Assembly (NCBI RefSeq): GCF_013133775.1
Contig: NZ_JABGBO010000008.1
Span: 62,001-126,000 of the forward strand
Direction: 5' to 3'
Length of the DNA stretch: 64,000 nucleotides
From: Pelistega europaea
Lineage (GTDB): Bacteria > Pseudomonadota > Gammaproteobacteria > Burkholderiales > Burkholderiaceae_B
Of this stretch, positions 46,327-55,140 are shown in pieces (positions within the stretch are counted from its first letter, which is position 1; each line of letters starts with the position of its first letter). A model generated the notes under the pieces. It was not told the DNA's origin. It worked only from the letters and a program-made list of their open reading frames with translations, and did no database searches. The translations under genes and the position numbers were made by a program.

Positions 46327-47130
46327 ATGAACGGAGACAAACACATTTATACGGCTCGTCTACCCGATGAGCAAGGTTTTATTACCTACCCTGTGGAGGA
46401 GCACGCTATTTGGCAAGAGTTGATTACTAATCAACAAGCGGTTTTACCTGGCCGTGCTTGCACTGAGTATTTGCAAGGATTGGAGGCATTGCAATTACCC
46501 ACAACGAAAATCCCCCAGCTCGCTGATATTGACCAAGTCTTGTTGGCAACGACTGGGTGGCGTACGGCTCAAGTCCCTGCCTTAATTTCTTTTGGGCGTT
46601 TCTTTGAGTTATTAGCTAACCGCTCTTTCCCTGTTGCGACCTTTATCCGTCGTCGTGAGGATTTTGACTATATCCAAGAACCGGATATTTTTCATGAAAT
46701 TGCAGGGCATTGCCCTTTGCTGACACATCCTGCCTTTGCAACATTTAATCAGACTTATGGAGAATTGGGTCTCAAGGCGACTAAAGAGGAGAGAGTCTTT
46801 CTGGCTAGGCTATATTGGTTCACCATTGAATTTGGTTTGGTAGGTACCTCTGCTGAAAATCGACGCATCTACGGAGGGGGCATTCTCAGCTCTCCCGCAG
46901 AGACAATTTATGCACTAGGAGGTGAGCCAGAATATCGCGAGTTTAACATTGCTGATGTATTACGCACCCCCTATCGGATTGATCGCATCCAGCCTATTTA
47001 TTATGTGCTGGATCATATTGATAGCCTGTTTAAAATAGCTAAAGAGACGGACATCATGAAAGAAGTCCATACTGCTATGGAGAAAGGTTTATTTGAACCA
47101 CACCCCAGTTTACTAAACGAAAAACAGTAA
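46327..47130 (+). CDS. phhA: Phenylalanine 4-monooxygenase
   Basis: Pterin-dependent non-haem iron enzyme turning phenylalanine into tyrosine. The 267-residue bacterial short form has the iron triad H123 and H128 in IFHEIAGHCPLL and E168 in YWFTIEFGLV, plus VATFIRRREDFDYIQEPD and YGGGILSSPAET. Most homologues have HE(V/L)FGHCP; here Ala replaces Phe. AAGGAGG lies 13 bases before the ATG, rather far. The recycling enzyme PhhB is encoded next. Confidence 0.94.
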   Translation: MNGDKHIYTARLPDEQGFITYPVEEHAIWQELITNQQAVLPGRACTEYLQGLEALQLPTTKIPQLADIDQVLLATTGWRTAQVPALISFGRFFELLANRSFPVATFIRRREDFDYIQEPDIFHEIAGHCPLLTHPAFATFNQTYGELGLKATKEERVFLARLYWFTIEFGLVGTSAENRRIYGGGILSSPAETIYALGGEPEYREFNIADVLRTPYRIDRIQPIYYVLDHIDSLFKIAKETDIMKEVHTAMEKGLFEPHPSLLNEKQ

Positions 47131-47279
47131 TTGTTCATTTGGCTTTGGTTATAAATCTATCTACCAGCATTCACAAACACCATTTAAGTACCAATGATTA
47201 TGAAAATATGGACTTAATATTGGAAATATAGATGCAATCCGTTTTATTAAGTCCACATCGTACAATTTTGGAGAAACTT

Positions 47280-47630
47280 ATGACTTCATTAAACCAACAA
47301 TCTTGCGAGGCTTGCCGTGCTGATGCCCCACGTGTATCCGACGAAGAGCTTGCTGAGCTTATCCGTATGATTCCTGAATGGACAGCCATTGTTGTGGATG
47401 GCATTATGCAGCTACAACGCGTATTTAAATTCAAGAATTTTAAACAAGCTATGATGTTTACTAATCAACTTGCCGATTTAGCTGAGGCAGAGGGGCATCA
47501 TCCTGGGATTCTCACTGAATGGGGTAAAGTTACTGTGACATGGTGGTCTCATAGTATAAAGGGATTGCATCGCAATGACTTTATTATGGCATCCAAGACA
47601 GATGAGCTCTGGCAAAACAACCAAAGCTGA
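47280..47630 (+). CDS. phhB: Pterin-4a-carbinolamine dehydratase
   Basis: Regenerates the pterin cofactor after phenylalanine hydroxylation. The 116-residue product has the family core [43 protein letters not shown], with the catalytic histidines in EGHHP and WSH. ATG 47280 is chosen for its GGAG 6 bases upstream; an in-frame ATG at 47232 would add 16 unlikely residues. It lies 149 bp after phhA and may have its own promoter. Confidence 0.92.
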   Translation: MTSLNQQSCEACRADAPRVSDEELAELIRMIPEWTAIVVDGIMQLQRVFKFKNFKQAMMFTNQLADLAEAEGHHPGILTEWGKVTVTWWSHSIKGLHRNDFIMASKTDELWQNNQS

Positions 47631-47690
47631 CACTTGTGTATTTTTTCGCATAATATCTGGCTTATCTCAACAAAAAGCCTAGTGCAGATG

Positions 47691-47728
47691 AAAAAGCACC
47701 CCGTCATAAATAGTGAGGTGCTTTTTTT
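47691..47728. terminator. Bidirectional terminator after phhB
   Basis: AAAAAGCACC (47691-47700) pairs with GGTGCTTTTT (47717-47726), with T-runs in both directions. It serves phhB on the plus strand and the convergent ferredoxin-domain gene, whose stop is at 47734, on the minus strand. Confidence 0.9.
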
Positions 47729-47733
47729 AACAT

Positions 47734-48465
47734 CTATAAATCTAATATAATCGTTGTCCCTGGTTTACCTCGAGAGACACAAATCATCATACAGTCTTGT
47801 TGATTTTTTTCATCATCCATCAGATAGGTATCCTCATGGATAATTTCCCCACTCAACACAGTCGTATAACAGGTTCCACACACTCCATATTCACAAGATG
47901 TATTTACATGTAAATGGTGCTCCCGCATCACATCACTAATACTCACCCCTTTAGGAATTGCTAAGGTGATTCCTTTGCGGGCCAAAGTTACATAAAAATC
48001 AATATCTTCATGTGCCTGTGGTTGAGAAAAGGGGGCTGTTACTTCAAGAATATCTCCCTCTTGAAACCAAGTCTGGCTGGTGGTGTCTGACACATCTCTT
48101 GGCGATGGCCTACTCCCTGTAGATGTATCACTGACCAGTGGCCTATTCCCTGTAGATACATCACTGACTGCATTGCCCTGTGTGGTGCTGCTCAGCATTG
48201 TTTGGCTATCACATGCCTTACCATCAGTGACGCTAGTGACCTCTTTATTTTGAGGTAATGCTGCAACTACAATGCGTTGAGCCTTGTCATCAATACTAAC
48301 AATAGCATAAGGACAAGCAATACCAGCAGGGGTCTTGATATGAATGACAGGATGTTCAGGCAAGGGAGTAAAACGAACAAATGACGGAAGAAATAAGGAT
48401 AGCTGTTGCTCTGATCCTACCGACTCCACTCGTGCTGCTAACCATCGCAATTGACGTTCTGACAT
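47734..48465 (-). CDS. 2Fe-2S ferredoxin-domain protein, apparent remodelled oxygenase reductase
   Basis: A 243-residue protein. Residues 155-243 are a plant-type 2Fe-2S domain with C191, C196, C199 and C229 (NTSCEYGVCGTC ... ICVSRGK), very like the C-terminus of VanB/phthalate-dioxygenase reductases. Residues 1-72 and 134-147 look like parts of the flavin domain, but its RxYS motif reads CPYAIVS and the whole NAD-binding domain is absent. In its place is a Ser/Thr/Asp-rich stretch with a 33-bp tandem repeat. No oxygenase gene is near. Either a degenerating reductase or a new electron carrier. Confidence 0.7.
   Translation of the reverse strand: MSERQLRWLAARVESVGSEQQLSLFLPSFVRFTPLPEHPVIHIKTPAGIACPYAIVSIDDKAQRIVVAALPQNKEVTSVTDGKACDSQTMLSSTTQGNAVSDVSTGNRPLVSDTSTGSRPSPRDVSDTTSQTWFQEGDILEVTAPFSQPQAHEDIDFYVTLARKGITLAIPKGVSISDVMREHHLHVNTSCEYGVCGTCYTTVLSGEIIHEDTYLMDDEKNQQDCMMICVSRGKPGTTIILDL
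48106..48171 (-). repeat. Two-copy 33-bp tandem repeat inside the ferredoxin-domain gene
   Basis: Units 48106-48138 and 48139-48171 share TGGCCTA, CTCCCTGTAGAT or close variants, and ATCACTGAC, differing at few positions. The unit is 11 codons, so copy changes keep the frame; it encodes the VSD(T/V)STG(S/N)RP repeats of the linker. Confidence 0.75.
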
Positions 48466-48794
48466 TATATTTCTCGTCCTTAAGTTTAAAAGGCTCTATT
48501 TTACTCATTTTACTTAAGTTGCCTTGTGAAATCCTGATGATTTTAGGGGAAATGTCGTAATGTTCATTTTCTTCAACAAAAATCTATCTCTCCAAAAATG
48601 CTCATTAAAAAACTTATCGTATCAATTTGGTGAATTCTTTCACTATATTGATTCAACCTCCTGATAAGCCTGCCCTGATTTAAGGCAGAATTTCTTCACA
48701 TTATTTGAAAGCTAAAATAATAAATACAGCTTAGCAAAGCAATATAACTATATGATTCAAAACCATATTTTCCGATAGTTGGAGGTTTTCATCA

Positions 48795-48929
48795 ATGCGG
48801 GCTGTTAAAGTAGAACTACCAGATTTTACATTTTTCAGGAAAGCAGAGAATCTCATTAATGTTGGCACACTTATTGCTAAAGTTGCTTTGAATATCATTA
48901 ATTTTCCCTCTAACAGGCTAGGCTTTTAA
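48795..48929 (+). CDS. Small 44-residue protein of unknown function
   Basis: In the 548-bp gap between two minus-strand genes a short plus-strand frame begins ATG at 48795 with an ideal GGAGG 9 bases upstream and stops at 48927. It encodes MRAVKVELPDFTFFRKAENL then INVGTLIAKVALNIINFPSN and RLGF. The middle is amphipathic to hydrophobic, the start basic. The stop codon lies in the loop of a strong terminator whose left arm is coding. I do not recognise a family. No clear promoter was found. Around it (48466-48780, 48963-49013) I see only AT-rich DNA. Confidence 0.55.
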   Translation: MRAVKVELPDFTFFRKAENLINVGTLIAKVALNIINFPSNRLGF

Positions 48930-48962
48930 TTTATCCCTCCTTTGCTTAGCCTGTCTTTTTTT
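48913..48962 (+). terminator. Strong terminator overlapping the end of the small gene
   Basis: Eleven-bp stem 48913-48923 (ACAGGCTAGGC) with 48944-48954, one G-U pair, a 20-base loop and then a run of seven T. T-run is only on the plus strand, so it does not belong to dsbD. The loop contains the stop codon of the small gene and the pyrimidine stretch ATCCCTCC. Confidence 0.85.
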
Positions 48963-49013
48963 GTTTTAATACATAAATCATCCTTAAGCCAACACAAGAT
49001 ATAGCAATACTGT

Positions 49014-51146
49014 TTAATTCCCCAATGCTTTAGATAGGCTTTGGGTAAATTGAGCGGCATTTTGAAAACCAATCACACGATGAACGGGCTGACCAGCATT
49101 ATTAAAGAAAATAATCCCTGGAGGTCCAAAGAGTTTGAATGCTTTTAGTAACTCTCTATCTTGAGACGTATTCTTGGTCACATCGACCTGTAATAAATGC
49201 ATTTGTTTCATTAGATTAGCGACATTAGCATCACTAAAAGTGAATTTTTCCATCTCTATGCAGGAAATACACCAGTCTGCATAGAAATCAAGCATAACTG
49301 GTTTATCAGTATTGGCGAGAATACTTTGTAGTTCATCCAGTGATTTAATACGGTTAAAGTGGACTAAAGAGGTGCTTTGTTGAGCTTGCAATGGGTGCAA
49401 AACACTGCGAGAGCCTAAACCTAGCCCTACACATAATAATACCGCCCAAGCAACAGCTACCCAACCTAGCAATTTGAGGCAAAGTGAACCAAGACGAGGA
49501 AACGGCTTATAGCCACTAAAAGTACCTACCACATAGGCAAAACCTAAAGAAATCAATGCCCAGAGCAACATAGGAAGCCAGTCAGGTAGGAGTGGTGCAA
49601 TCATCCACAGGGCAGCAGCAAATAATAAGAGACCGCAGATTCTTTTTACCATTTCCATCCACATGCCTGCTTTAGGAAGTAAGGCCCCAGAGCCAGTCCC
49701 TAGAATAATTAACGAGGCACCTTGCCCCCAGGCAAGTACAAATAGAATAATGGCACCGGTAATGACATTTCCAGTTTGTGAGATAAAGAGTAAGACACCT
49801 GCCAGAGGAGCTGCTACGCAAGGGCCGCAAATGAGTGCTGAAAGCATGCCCATCAATAAAGCTCCTCCACTTTGGCCGGCAGGTAGCTTATTCATCAAGG
49901 TATTCAGATGAGTCTGAACACTGCTAGGCATTTGGAAATTATAGGCACCAAACATTGCCATTCCGAATAGTACGAGGAATAATGCAAAAATACTCAATAC
50001 CCAAGGATTTTGAATCCAGTTAGCAAGTGCAGCACCAATAGATGCCGCGATAATCCCTAAAAGAGTGTAAACAACGGAAGTTCCTAATACATAGAAAAGC
50101 GTTAATTTGGTGCTAGCAAATTTAGAGGATCGTTGTTGTTGAGTACCCACTACTAATGATAGCAAGATGGGGAGCATTGGTAATACGCAGGGGGTAAATG
50201 AGAGAGCCAAGCCGAGTAAAAACGCAATGGCTACCATATGCCATAAACTTGCCCCTTGTAACCATGTCGCAATATCAGTATCTCCAGCATTAAAAAGACT
50301 GAATGAGTTATCGGTATTGGCTGCTTCCGTAGCTGTTGTGGCAGCCTCTATGCTAGTGATATTGGTAGCAGTATCGGTGTTCTGAACATTGGTGGACAAG
50401 GTATGCCCTGATTTTGTTGCCTCGGCTGCACGTTGAAGCAATACCTCTCCAGCATTTTTTGTTGTCATAGAGGCATTGTTTTGATTTAACGTAATATTGT
50501 TTTGTGCAGCATTGTTGGCTGTTAATGAAGGTATTGTATTTTGTGTAGAGTTGATAAGAGTTGTTTGCTCTCCTGTTTGGTCTTCTAATAGTGAAGCCTC
50601 GTTATAGGCAATCTCACTGACCCCTGTATTGTCTTTGGGAAGAGTGATTTCATAGGTACCATTAATTGGGGTAATCGGTACATAAAAATACATAGGGGGA
50701 TAACAAAGTCCAGCATCTGCACAACCTTGTGCAGTGATTTCTAAAGTAAAGGCTGCTGTGTATGCAGTAAGAGGTAATGTAACCGTAATTGGGTGGTGAT
50801 AGACCTCCATTTCTTTATCGAAAGTAGGGTCGTATTTGACCTCTCCCGTAGGTATTTGAAACTGTGAGGCAGGGATAGGGCTAGCCTGATTGTTATTCCC
50901 TATTTGATGAAACTCAAAACGTTCACGATACAAGTAGTAGCCTGGCGTAACGTCAAAATGCAATGCCAGTTGTTTATCGGGTGTGATTTGTGCATTGACT
51001 TTAAATGCTTGCTCAGGGTTGAGAAAGTCTTGTGCCTGTGCCAAACGAAGAGGCATTCCTATGAATATGAGCAGGAGCAACAAGGCATAACACCACAGCA
51101 TAAAACGGTTTTTAGAGGGGGTGGAGAAAACGTTATTCATATTCAT
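49014..51146 (-). CDS. dsbD: Thiol:disulfide interchange protein DsbD
   Basis: Inner-membrane electron conduit passing reducing power from cytoplasmic thioredoxin to periplasmic thiol proteins. The 710-residue product has a signal peptide (to about 38), an N-terminal immunoglobulin-like domain with C142 and C148, eight hydrophobic segments with C320 (SFTPCVLPM) and the partner Cys in ICGPCVAAP, and a C-terminal thioredoxin domain with DWCISC (C626, C629). It is about 145 residues longer than E. coli DsbD owing to an Asn/Thr/Ala-rich linker (about 175-290). It could feed the SCO-thioredoxin protein. Start has no clear SD. Confidence 0.92.
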   Translation of the reverse strand: MNMNNVFSTPSKNRFMLWCYALLLLLIFIGMPLRLAQAQDFLNPEQAFKVNAQITPDKQLALHFDVTPGYYLYRERFEFHQIGNNNQASPIPASQFQIPTGEVKYDPTFDKEMEVYHHPITVTLPLTAYTAAFTLEITAQGCADAGLCYPPMYFYVPITPINGTYEITLPKDNTGVSEIAYNEASLLEDQTGEQTTLINSTQNTIPSLTANNAAQNNITLNQNNASMTTKNAGEVLLQRAAEATKSGHTLSTNVQNTDTATNITSIEAATTATEAANTDNSFSLFNAGDTDIATWLQGASLWHMVAIAFLLGLALSFTPCVLPMLPILLSLVVGTQQQRSSKFASTKLTLFYVLGTSVVYTLLGIIAASIGAALANWIQNPWVLSIFALFLVLFGMAMFGAYNFQMPSSVQTHLNTLMNKLPAGQSGGALLMGMLSALICGPCVAAPLAGVLLFISQTGNVITGAIILFVLAWGQGASLIILGTGSGALLPKAGMWMEMVKRICGLLLFAAALWMIAPLLPDWLPMLLWALISLGFAYVVGTFSGYKPFPRLGSLCLKLLGWVAVAWAVLLCVGLGLGSRSVLHPLQAQQSTSLVHFNRIKSLDELQSILANTDKPVMLDFYADWCISCIEMEKFTFSDANVANLMKQMHLLQVDVTKNTSQDRELLKAFKLFGPPGIIFFNNAGQPVHRVIGFQNAAQFTQSLSKALGN

Positions 51147-51329
51147 TGTTGATGTAAATAATGGAATAGGAGTTATTGTACGGGAAATTATTCAAAGCTA
51201 AAACTAGCCTTTATTTAAGAATAGGGATTGAGATATTGCAAACCAACAAGAGTGGAAAATATAGAGACACCTTCTCAAGTCATCGTTAATAATATTGATG
51301 AGTGGCAACCATATTATCAAGCAAACACA

Positions 51330-51665
51330 TTAACACTCTGTGGGTAATTGAGTTTGCTGTTCAATCCAAGCGAGGTATTGTGCATCGCCTCCGATGATGG
51401 GTAGACAAATAATCTCTGGTAAATCATAAGGGTGTAATTCACGAATTTTATCCATACAAGCTTGAGCCGCTTTTGAGGATGTTTTGATTGTGAGCAATAC
51501 CTCTTCGCTACCCTCCAGACTATCTTGCCATAGATATAAAGATAATCCTTGATGCCCAATGTGCACGCAGGCTGCAAAATGATCTTCAACCAAGATATGG
51601 GCGAGACGTTTGGCAAAAAGTAAATCAGGGGCGGTGGTTTGAATAATCAAGGCACTAGCTTGCAT
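51330..51665 (-). CDS. cutA: Divalent-cation tolerance protein CutA
   Basis: A 111-residue trimeric ferredoxin-fold protein. It has ALIIQTTAPDLLFAKRLAHILVEDHFAACVHI, the LLTIKTSSKAAQACMDKIRELHPYDLPEIICLPI signature and WIEQQT. CutA was linked to copper tolerance and to membrane targeting; its exact role is unsettled. It is upstream of dsbD on the same strand, a common pairing in proteobacteria; the spacer is 183 bp. Confidence 0.92.
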   Translation of the reverse strand: MQASALIIQTTAPDLLFAKRLAHILVEDHFAACVHIGHQGLSLYLWQDSLEGSEEVLLTIKTSSKAAQACMDKIRELHPYDLPEIICLPIIGGDAQYLAWIEQQTQLPTEC

Positions 51666-51819
51666 GGTATTCTTTCTGAGTTTTAAAACCTCTATGATAA
51701 ACGGAAAATAGCTTTTATTTCATTGTTAAAATAGGGAGTTATAAGGTTTTTGTATTCAAATCTTGACAATCAAGGTAAAATATCCCTTTACTTAAAATAC
51801 ACAGAGCCTTTGACGGTTT

Positions 51820-52803
51820 ATGGATACATTAAATACACAGCCAGCTGATAAAGACCTTTCCTATGATGCGACCAAGAAACAGAAGTCATTTGAGAAGACT
51901 TCACGCATCCCTATTAAGATTATCCCTGTAGAGAAGCTAAAGAAACCTGAGTGGATTCGCGTTAAGGCAGCGCCTGCTAATTCTAAATATAATGACATCA
52001 AACGTATTCTTCGCGAAAACAAGATGGTAACTGTTTGTGAAGAGGCTTCTTGTCCTAATATTGGCGAGTGCTTTGGTGGTGGTACAGCTACTTTTATGAT
52101 TATGGGAGATAAATGTACTCGTCGTTGCCCGTTCTGTGATGTAGGGCATGGTCGTCCTGATCCATTGGATACTAATGAGCCAGCTAACCTTGCGAAGTCT
52201 GTTGCGGCGATGAAGTTACGCTATGTGGTGATTACCTCTGTGGATCGTGATGATTTACGTGATGGTGGGGCGCAACATTATGTTGACTGTATCAATGAAA
52301 TTCGAGAGCGTTCGCCTAATACCAAAATTGAGGTATTGGTTCCTGATTTTCGTGGTCGCTTAGAAAAAGCGCTAGACATTTTTGCTAAGGGTCTTCCAGA
52401 TGTATTAAATCATAACCTGGAGACTGTGCCTCGTCTTTACAAACAAGCTCGTCCAGGAGCTGATTATCTGCACTCTTTAAAATTACTCAAAGATTTTAAA
52501 GCCATGTATCCTAATATCCCTACCAAATCTGGTTTGATGGTGGGATTAGGTGAAACGGATGAGGAAATTTTGCAGGTTATGCGTGATATGCGAGAGCATG
52601 ATATTGAGATGTTAACGATTGGACAATACCTACAACCATCCGACCACCATCTCCCTGTATTGCGTTATGTGCATCCAGATACCTTCAAGATGTTTGAGCA
52701 AGAGGCTTACAAGATGGGCTTTACGCATGCAGCAGTGGGTGCGATGGTACGCTCTTCTTATCATGCTGATTTGCAGGCACATGGTGCGGGTGTGGAGCAG
52801 TAA
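51820..52803 (+). CDS. lipA: Lipoyl synthase
   Basis: Radical-SAM enzyme inserting two sulfurs into protein-bound octanoyl groups. The 327-residue product has the auxiliary cluster cysteines C73, C78, C84 in [13 protein letters not shown], the radical-SAM CxxxCxxC at C99, C103, C106 (CTRRCPFC) and the terminal RSSYHAD serine. A TTGACA lies at 51763-51768, possibly part of the promoter. lipB, often adjacent in related bacteria, is not here. Confidence 0.95.
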   Translation: MDTLNTQPADKDLSYDATKKQKSFEKTSRIPIKIIPVEKLKKPEWIRVKAAPANSKYNDIKRILRENKMVTVCEEASCPNIGECFGGGTATFMIMGDKCTRRCPFCDVGHGRPDPLDTNEPANLAKSVAAMKLRYVVITSVDRDDLRDGGAQHYVDCINEIRERSPNTKIEVLVPDFRGRLEKALDIFAKGLPDVLNHNLETVPRLYKQARPGADYLHSLKLLKDFKAMYPNIPTKSGLMVGLGETDEEILQVMRDMREHDIEMLTIGQYLQPSDHHLPVLRYVHPDTFKMFEQEAYKMGFTHAAVGAMVRSSYHADLQAHGAGVEQ

Positions 52804-52886
52804 TTCAAACTCCTCAATCGCCTTGATATGATGGAGTGAGGCGCTAATATTTCCTATTTACCGCAATAGTCTTGTGAAATGAGATG

Positions 52887-52918
52887 ACTTTCTCCTCTCT
52901 TGTAAGGGAGGAGAAAGT
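52887..52918. terminator. Hairpin between convergent lipA and adhesin genes
   Basis: Eleven-bp perfect arms ACTTTCTCCTC (52887-52897) and GAGGAGAAAGT (52908-52918) with a 10-base loop, 13 bp beyond the adhesin stop and 83 bp after lipA. T-runs are weak. Confidence 0.55.
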
Positions 52919-52931
52919 GAGATTTAGGTTT

Positions 52932-54791
52932 TTAGTATTCGTAACCGAAACCAACCCCAGCCGTTGCATCACCGTTACTACTGATGGCGCCATTGAGTTT
53001 AAAGACTGTATTACCTTTTTCGTTGGCATGAGACCAGCCTATTGCTACTGAGGATGCATCACGATAAACACCGGTAGCCATGGCGATTTGAGATTTACCC
53101 GCATGCATGACTTGAGGAAGTGAGGCAATAGCAGTAGAGTTAGCACCGATGCTGCGCATTTCTTTACGTATTTTACGGACAGAGTGTTCTATTCTATTCA
53201 CATTGCTTTGTAAGGTATTCACATTGCTTTGCAATGCACTAAGTTGCTGCATATTAACAGCATCCGTCGTACCAGCTCGCCCTGGGGCAACATTGCTAAT
53301 ACGTTGGTTGTTGGCATTAATGCCTTCTGTTGTCATACTAGGACCATTGTTGACAGAGAATGAATCTGCCGTAAGCTTGGGCGCTAACTTGATGAAATAG
53401 GTATGTACGGTCTGACCATTATTGGCAGTACTATCATCTCCTTTCACGATGACATTGGAGTCGCCTTGTGTTACGACGACTGCAGATCCATCACCTCCGC
53501 CCCCAGTATTGCGTACGCCATCAATGGCGGCCTTTAATTGTCGTAAGTTGACGGCGTCGGTTGCCTCTGTACCATCAGCCAGATTGATGAGTTGGCGGAG
53601 CTTCTGAGGCCCTCTAGTAACGTTGGTAATAGAGCCATATTCGTCTCGCTCATATACAAATGATTGCCCACCTATGGAAACAGCTCCCATTGTCTGGTCT
53701 TTTAAATTGACGTTAGAGTAAGGAGCGGGTTTGTCTTGGTCGAACCCTCCTCTATCAGCAACGCTGTATGCCCCAAGTGCTACTCCTGTTGTGACATTGG
53801 TTATGGCTTCAGTACCAAGTGCAGTTCCGTACGAGGGTTGTTTATTTTTAATTTCCATGACATATTGGTAACGAAGTGCCGACATAATGGCGTCTACTCT
53901 AATGTCACTCGAGTCCGCTAAAGCATCATAGTTAATATAGGATAGATAGTCTTTATATTTTTCTCTAATGTCATTATCAATTTCATTCCATGTGGATTGT
54001 TGATCTGGTGTTAACCCAGTTCCATTGTGGTTTCGAGGGAGTCCTTTGCTCTCCAAATAGTCCAACCATACGTCTCCGTTTTGAGTTATTTGGGCATAAC
54101 CAGGGGAGTATTTTTCCATACCTGGAGCAGTAATGACACTTAGAGCCCCAATGGCCAACCCTCCATATCCTAGTGATGTAGCACCACCGCCAATACCGAT
54201 AGAACGACCTGTGACTACTGATAGATTGCCCAAGGCTAATCCATTGTCTGATATCGAGTCAGGGCTTCCGGCAACGTTTTGAGTTGATGGATTTATGATG
54301 GGTAGTGCATATGCTTCATATCCAAGAGCAATACTAGCCTTGCTGAAAGCATAAGGCTCATATCCTAATGCAATGGAATAGTTCCCAACAGCTTGTGCAT
54401 ACTCACCGATAGCAAAGGCACTATCGCTGCCGGCACTGGCAGGACCAAGGACGACATTGGGTTGGAGTGGACCGATTTTAAATGATGTTGTGTTTCCAGG
54501 ATACTCTTTCACAAAAATATTGGTTTTATTTAAGTTCCTATCGGAATTACTAATACTCGGTCGTAGAATGGTTTGAGCTTTTTCTTGAACCCATTTACGC
54601 TGATTATCGTTTAAGTCCTTGTAGTTATCCAGTGCATAAGCAAATTTTTCTGCGGTGGTTTTGCTATTCCAGTCTGCATCGGTAATAGAGGTGGCATTTG
54701 CCATGGAGAAAGTTCCACCCAAGCAGAAAGTAAGATATAAAACTCGAGAAAGGGGTGATTTTTGCCATCTTTGGGTAAGAGTAAGTAACAT
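52932..54791 (-). CDS. Trimeric autotransporter adhesin (YadA-like)
   Basis: Surface adhesin of 619 residues. Signal peptide MLLTLTQRWQKSPLSRVLYL...ANA; a head with YadA-type SxAxG repeats (FAIGEYAQAVGNYSIALGYEPYAFSKASIALG); necks DAVNLRQL and TTDAVNMQQL; a short coiled-coil stalk (LQSNVNTLQSNVNRIEHS); and a C-terminal four-strand membrane anchor ending GVGFGYEY. An insert of about 80 residues in the head (WLDYLESKGLPRNHNG onward) lacks the repeats. ATG 54791 has AGGA 6 bases upstream; an in-frame ATG at 54920 has no ribosome site and would place the A14 tract in the coding part. Confidence 0.88.
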   Translation of the reverse strand: MLLTLTQRWQKSPLSRVLYLTFCLGGTFSMANATSITDADWNSKTTAEKFAYALDNYKDLNDNQRKWVQEKAQTILRPSISNSDRNLNKTNIFVKEYPGNTTSFKIGPLQPNVVLGPASAGSDSAFAIGEYAQAVGNYSIALGYEPYAFSKASIALGYEAYALPIINPSTQNVAGSPDSISDNGLALGNLSVVTGRSIGIGGGATSLGYGGLAIGALSVITAPGMEKYSPGYAQITQNGDVWLDYLESKGLPRNHNGTGLTPDQQSTWNEIDNDIREKYKDYLSYINYDALADSSDIRVDAIMSALRYQYVMEIKNKQPSYGTALGTEAITNVTTGVALGAYSVADRGGFDQDKPAPYSNVNLKDQTMGAVSIGGQSFVYERDEYGSITNVTRGPQKLRQLINLADGTEATDAVNLRQLKAAIDGVRNTGGGGDGSAVVVTQGDSNVIVKGDDSTANNGQTVHTYFIKLAPKLTADSFSVNNGPSMTTEGINANNQRISNVAPGRAGTTDAVNMQQLSALQSNVNTLQSNVNRIEHSVRKIRKEMRSIGANSTAIASLPQVMHAGKSQIAMATGVYRDASSVAIGWSHANEKGNTVFKLNGAISSNGDATAGVGFGYEY

Positions 54792-54822
54792 TTTATTCCT
54801 TGTGTGAAACAAATAATACACA

Positions 54823-54851
54823 ATGGTACTCGCGTTTTTTTTTTTTTTCAA
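54823..54851 (-). promoter_or_regulatory. Adhesin promoter containing a 14-base homopolymer
   Basis: On the minus strand TTGAAA (54851-54846) and TACCAT (54828-54823) are 17 bp apart, and the spacer is mostly the run of 14 A (54848-54835). Slippage of the run would change the spacer and so promoter strength. An alternative -10 (TATTAT) lies further down. The rest of the gap up to rpoH is described under rpoH. Confidence 0.5.
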
Positions 54852-55099
54852 TGGGTTATGTGCGTTTTGTTGTGTTAATGGGACAGGTATTGCCCTAGAA
54901 AATTTGTAAAACACACGCATATGAGGAAAGGAATGTACCTGTCATCGGTAGATATTCCTGCGTATGTATTTGCGGTAATTTATTTGGTGACACCCTAAAC
55001 TTAGTTGTTTACGGTGGAGATATAAGGAGCAAATAGCAAGACCGTTCTTTCATGTTGAAAGTATCTGAAACCAATACCCTTTTTACCTCGTGGATAACA

Positions 55100-55140
55100 T
55101 TAGCACTCTCTTGACAAGAGTGCTAAAATGCTCTTATAGT
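55100..55140 (+). promoter_or_regulatory. CIRCE operator over the rpoH promoter
   Basis: The HrcA operator is perfect: TTAGCACTC (55100-55108), 9 bases, GAGTGCTAA (55118-55126). A sigma-70 promoter overlaps it: TTGACA (55111-55116) in the CIRCE centre and TATAGT (55135-55140) 18 bp on. HrcA bound here would cover the -35 box and repress rpoH in the absence of heat stress. Start would be near 55147, 20 bases before the ATG. Confidence 0.93.

Noticed and set aside
51317-51616. Open frame overlapping cutA on the same strand
   Set aside because: It is an out-of-frame shadow; cutA in the other frame carries the complete conserved CutA sequence.
54792-54920. Longer adhesin start at 54920, which would put the A14 tract inside the coding region as four Lys codons
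   Set aside because: No ribosome site precedes it, and the signal peptide begins naturally at 54791 behind AGGA. Phase variation at promoter level is the simpler reading.
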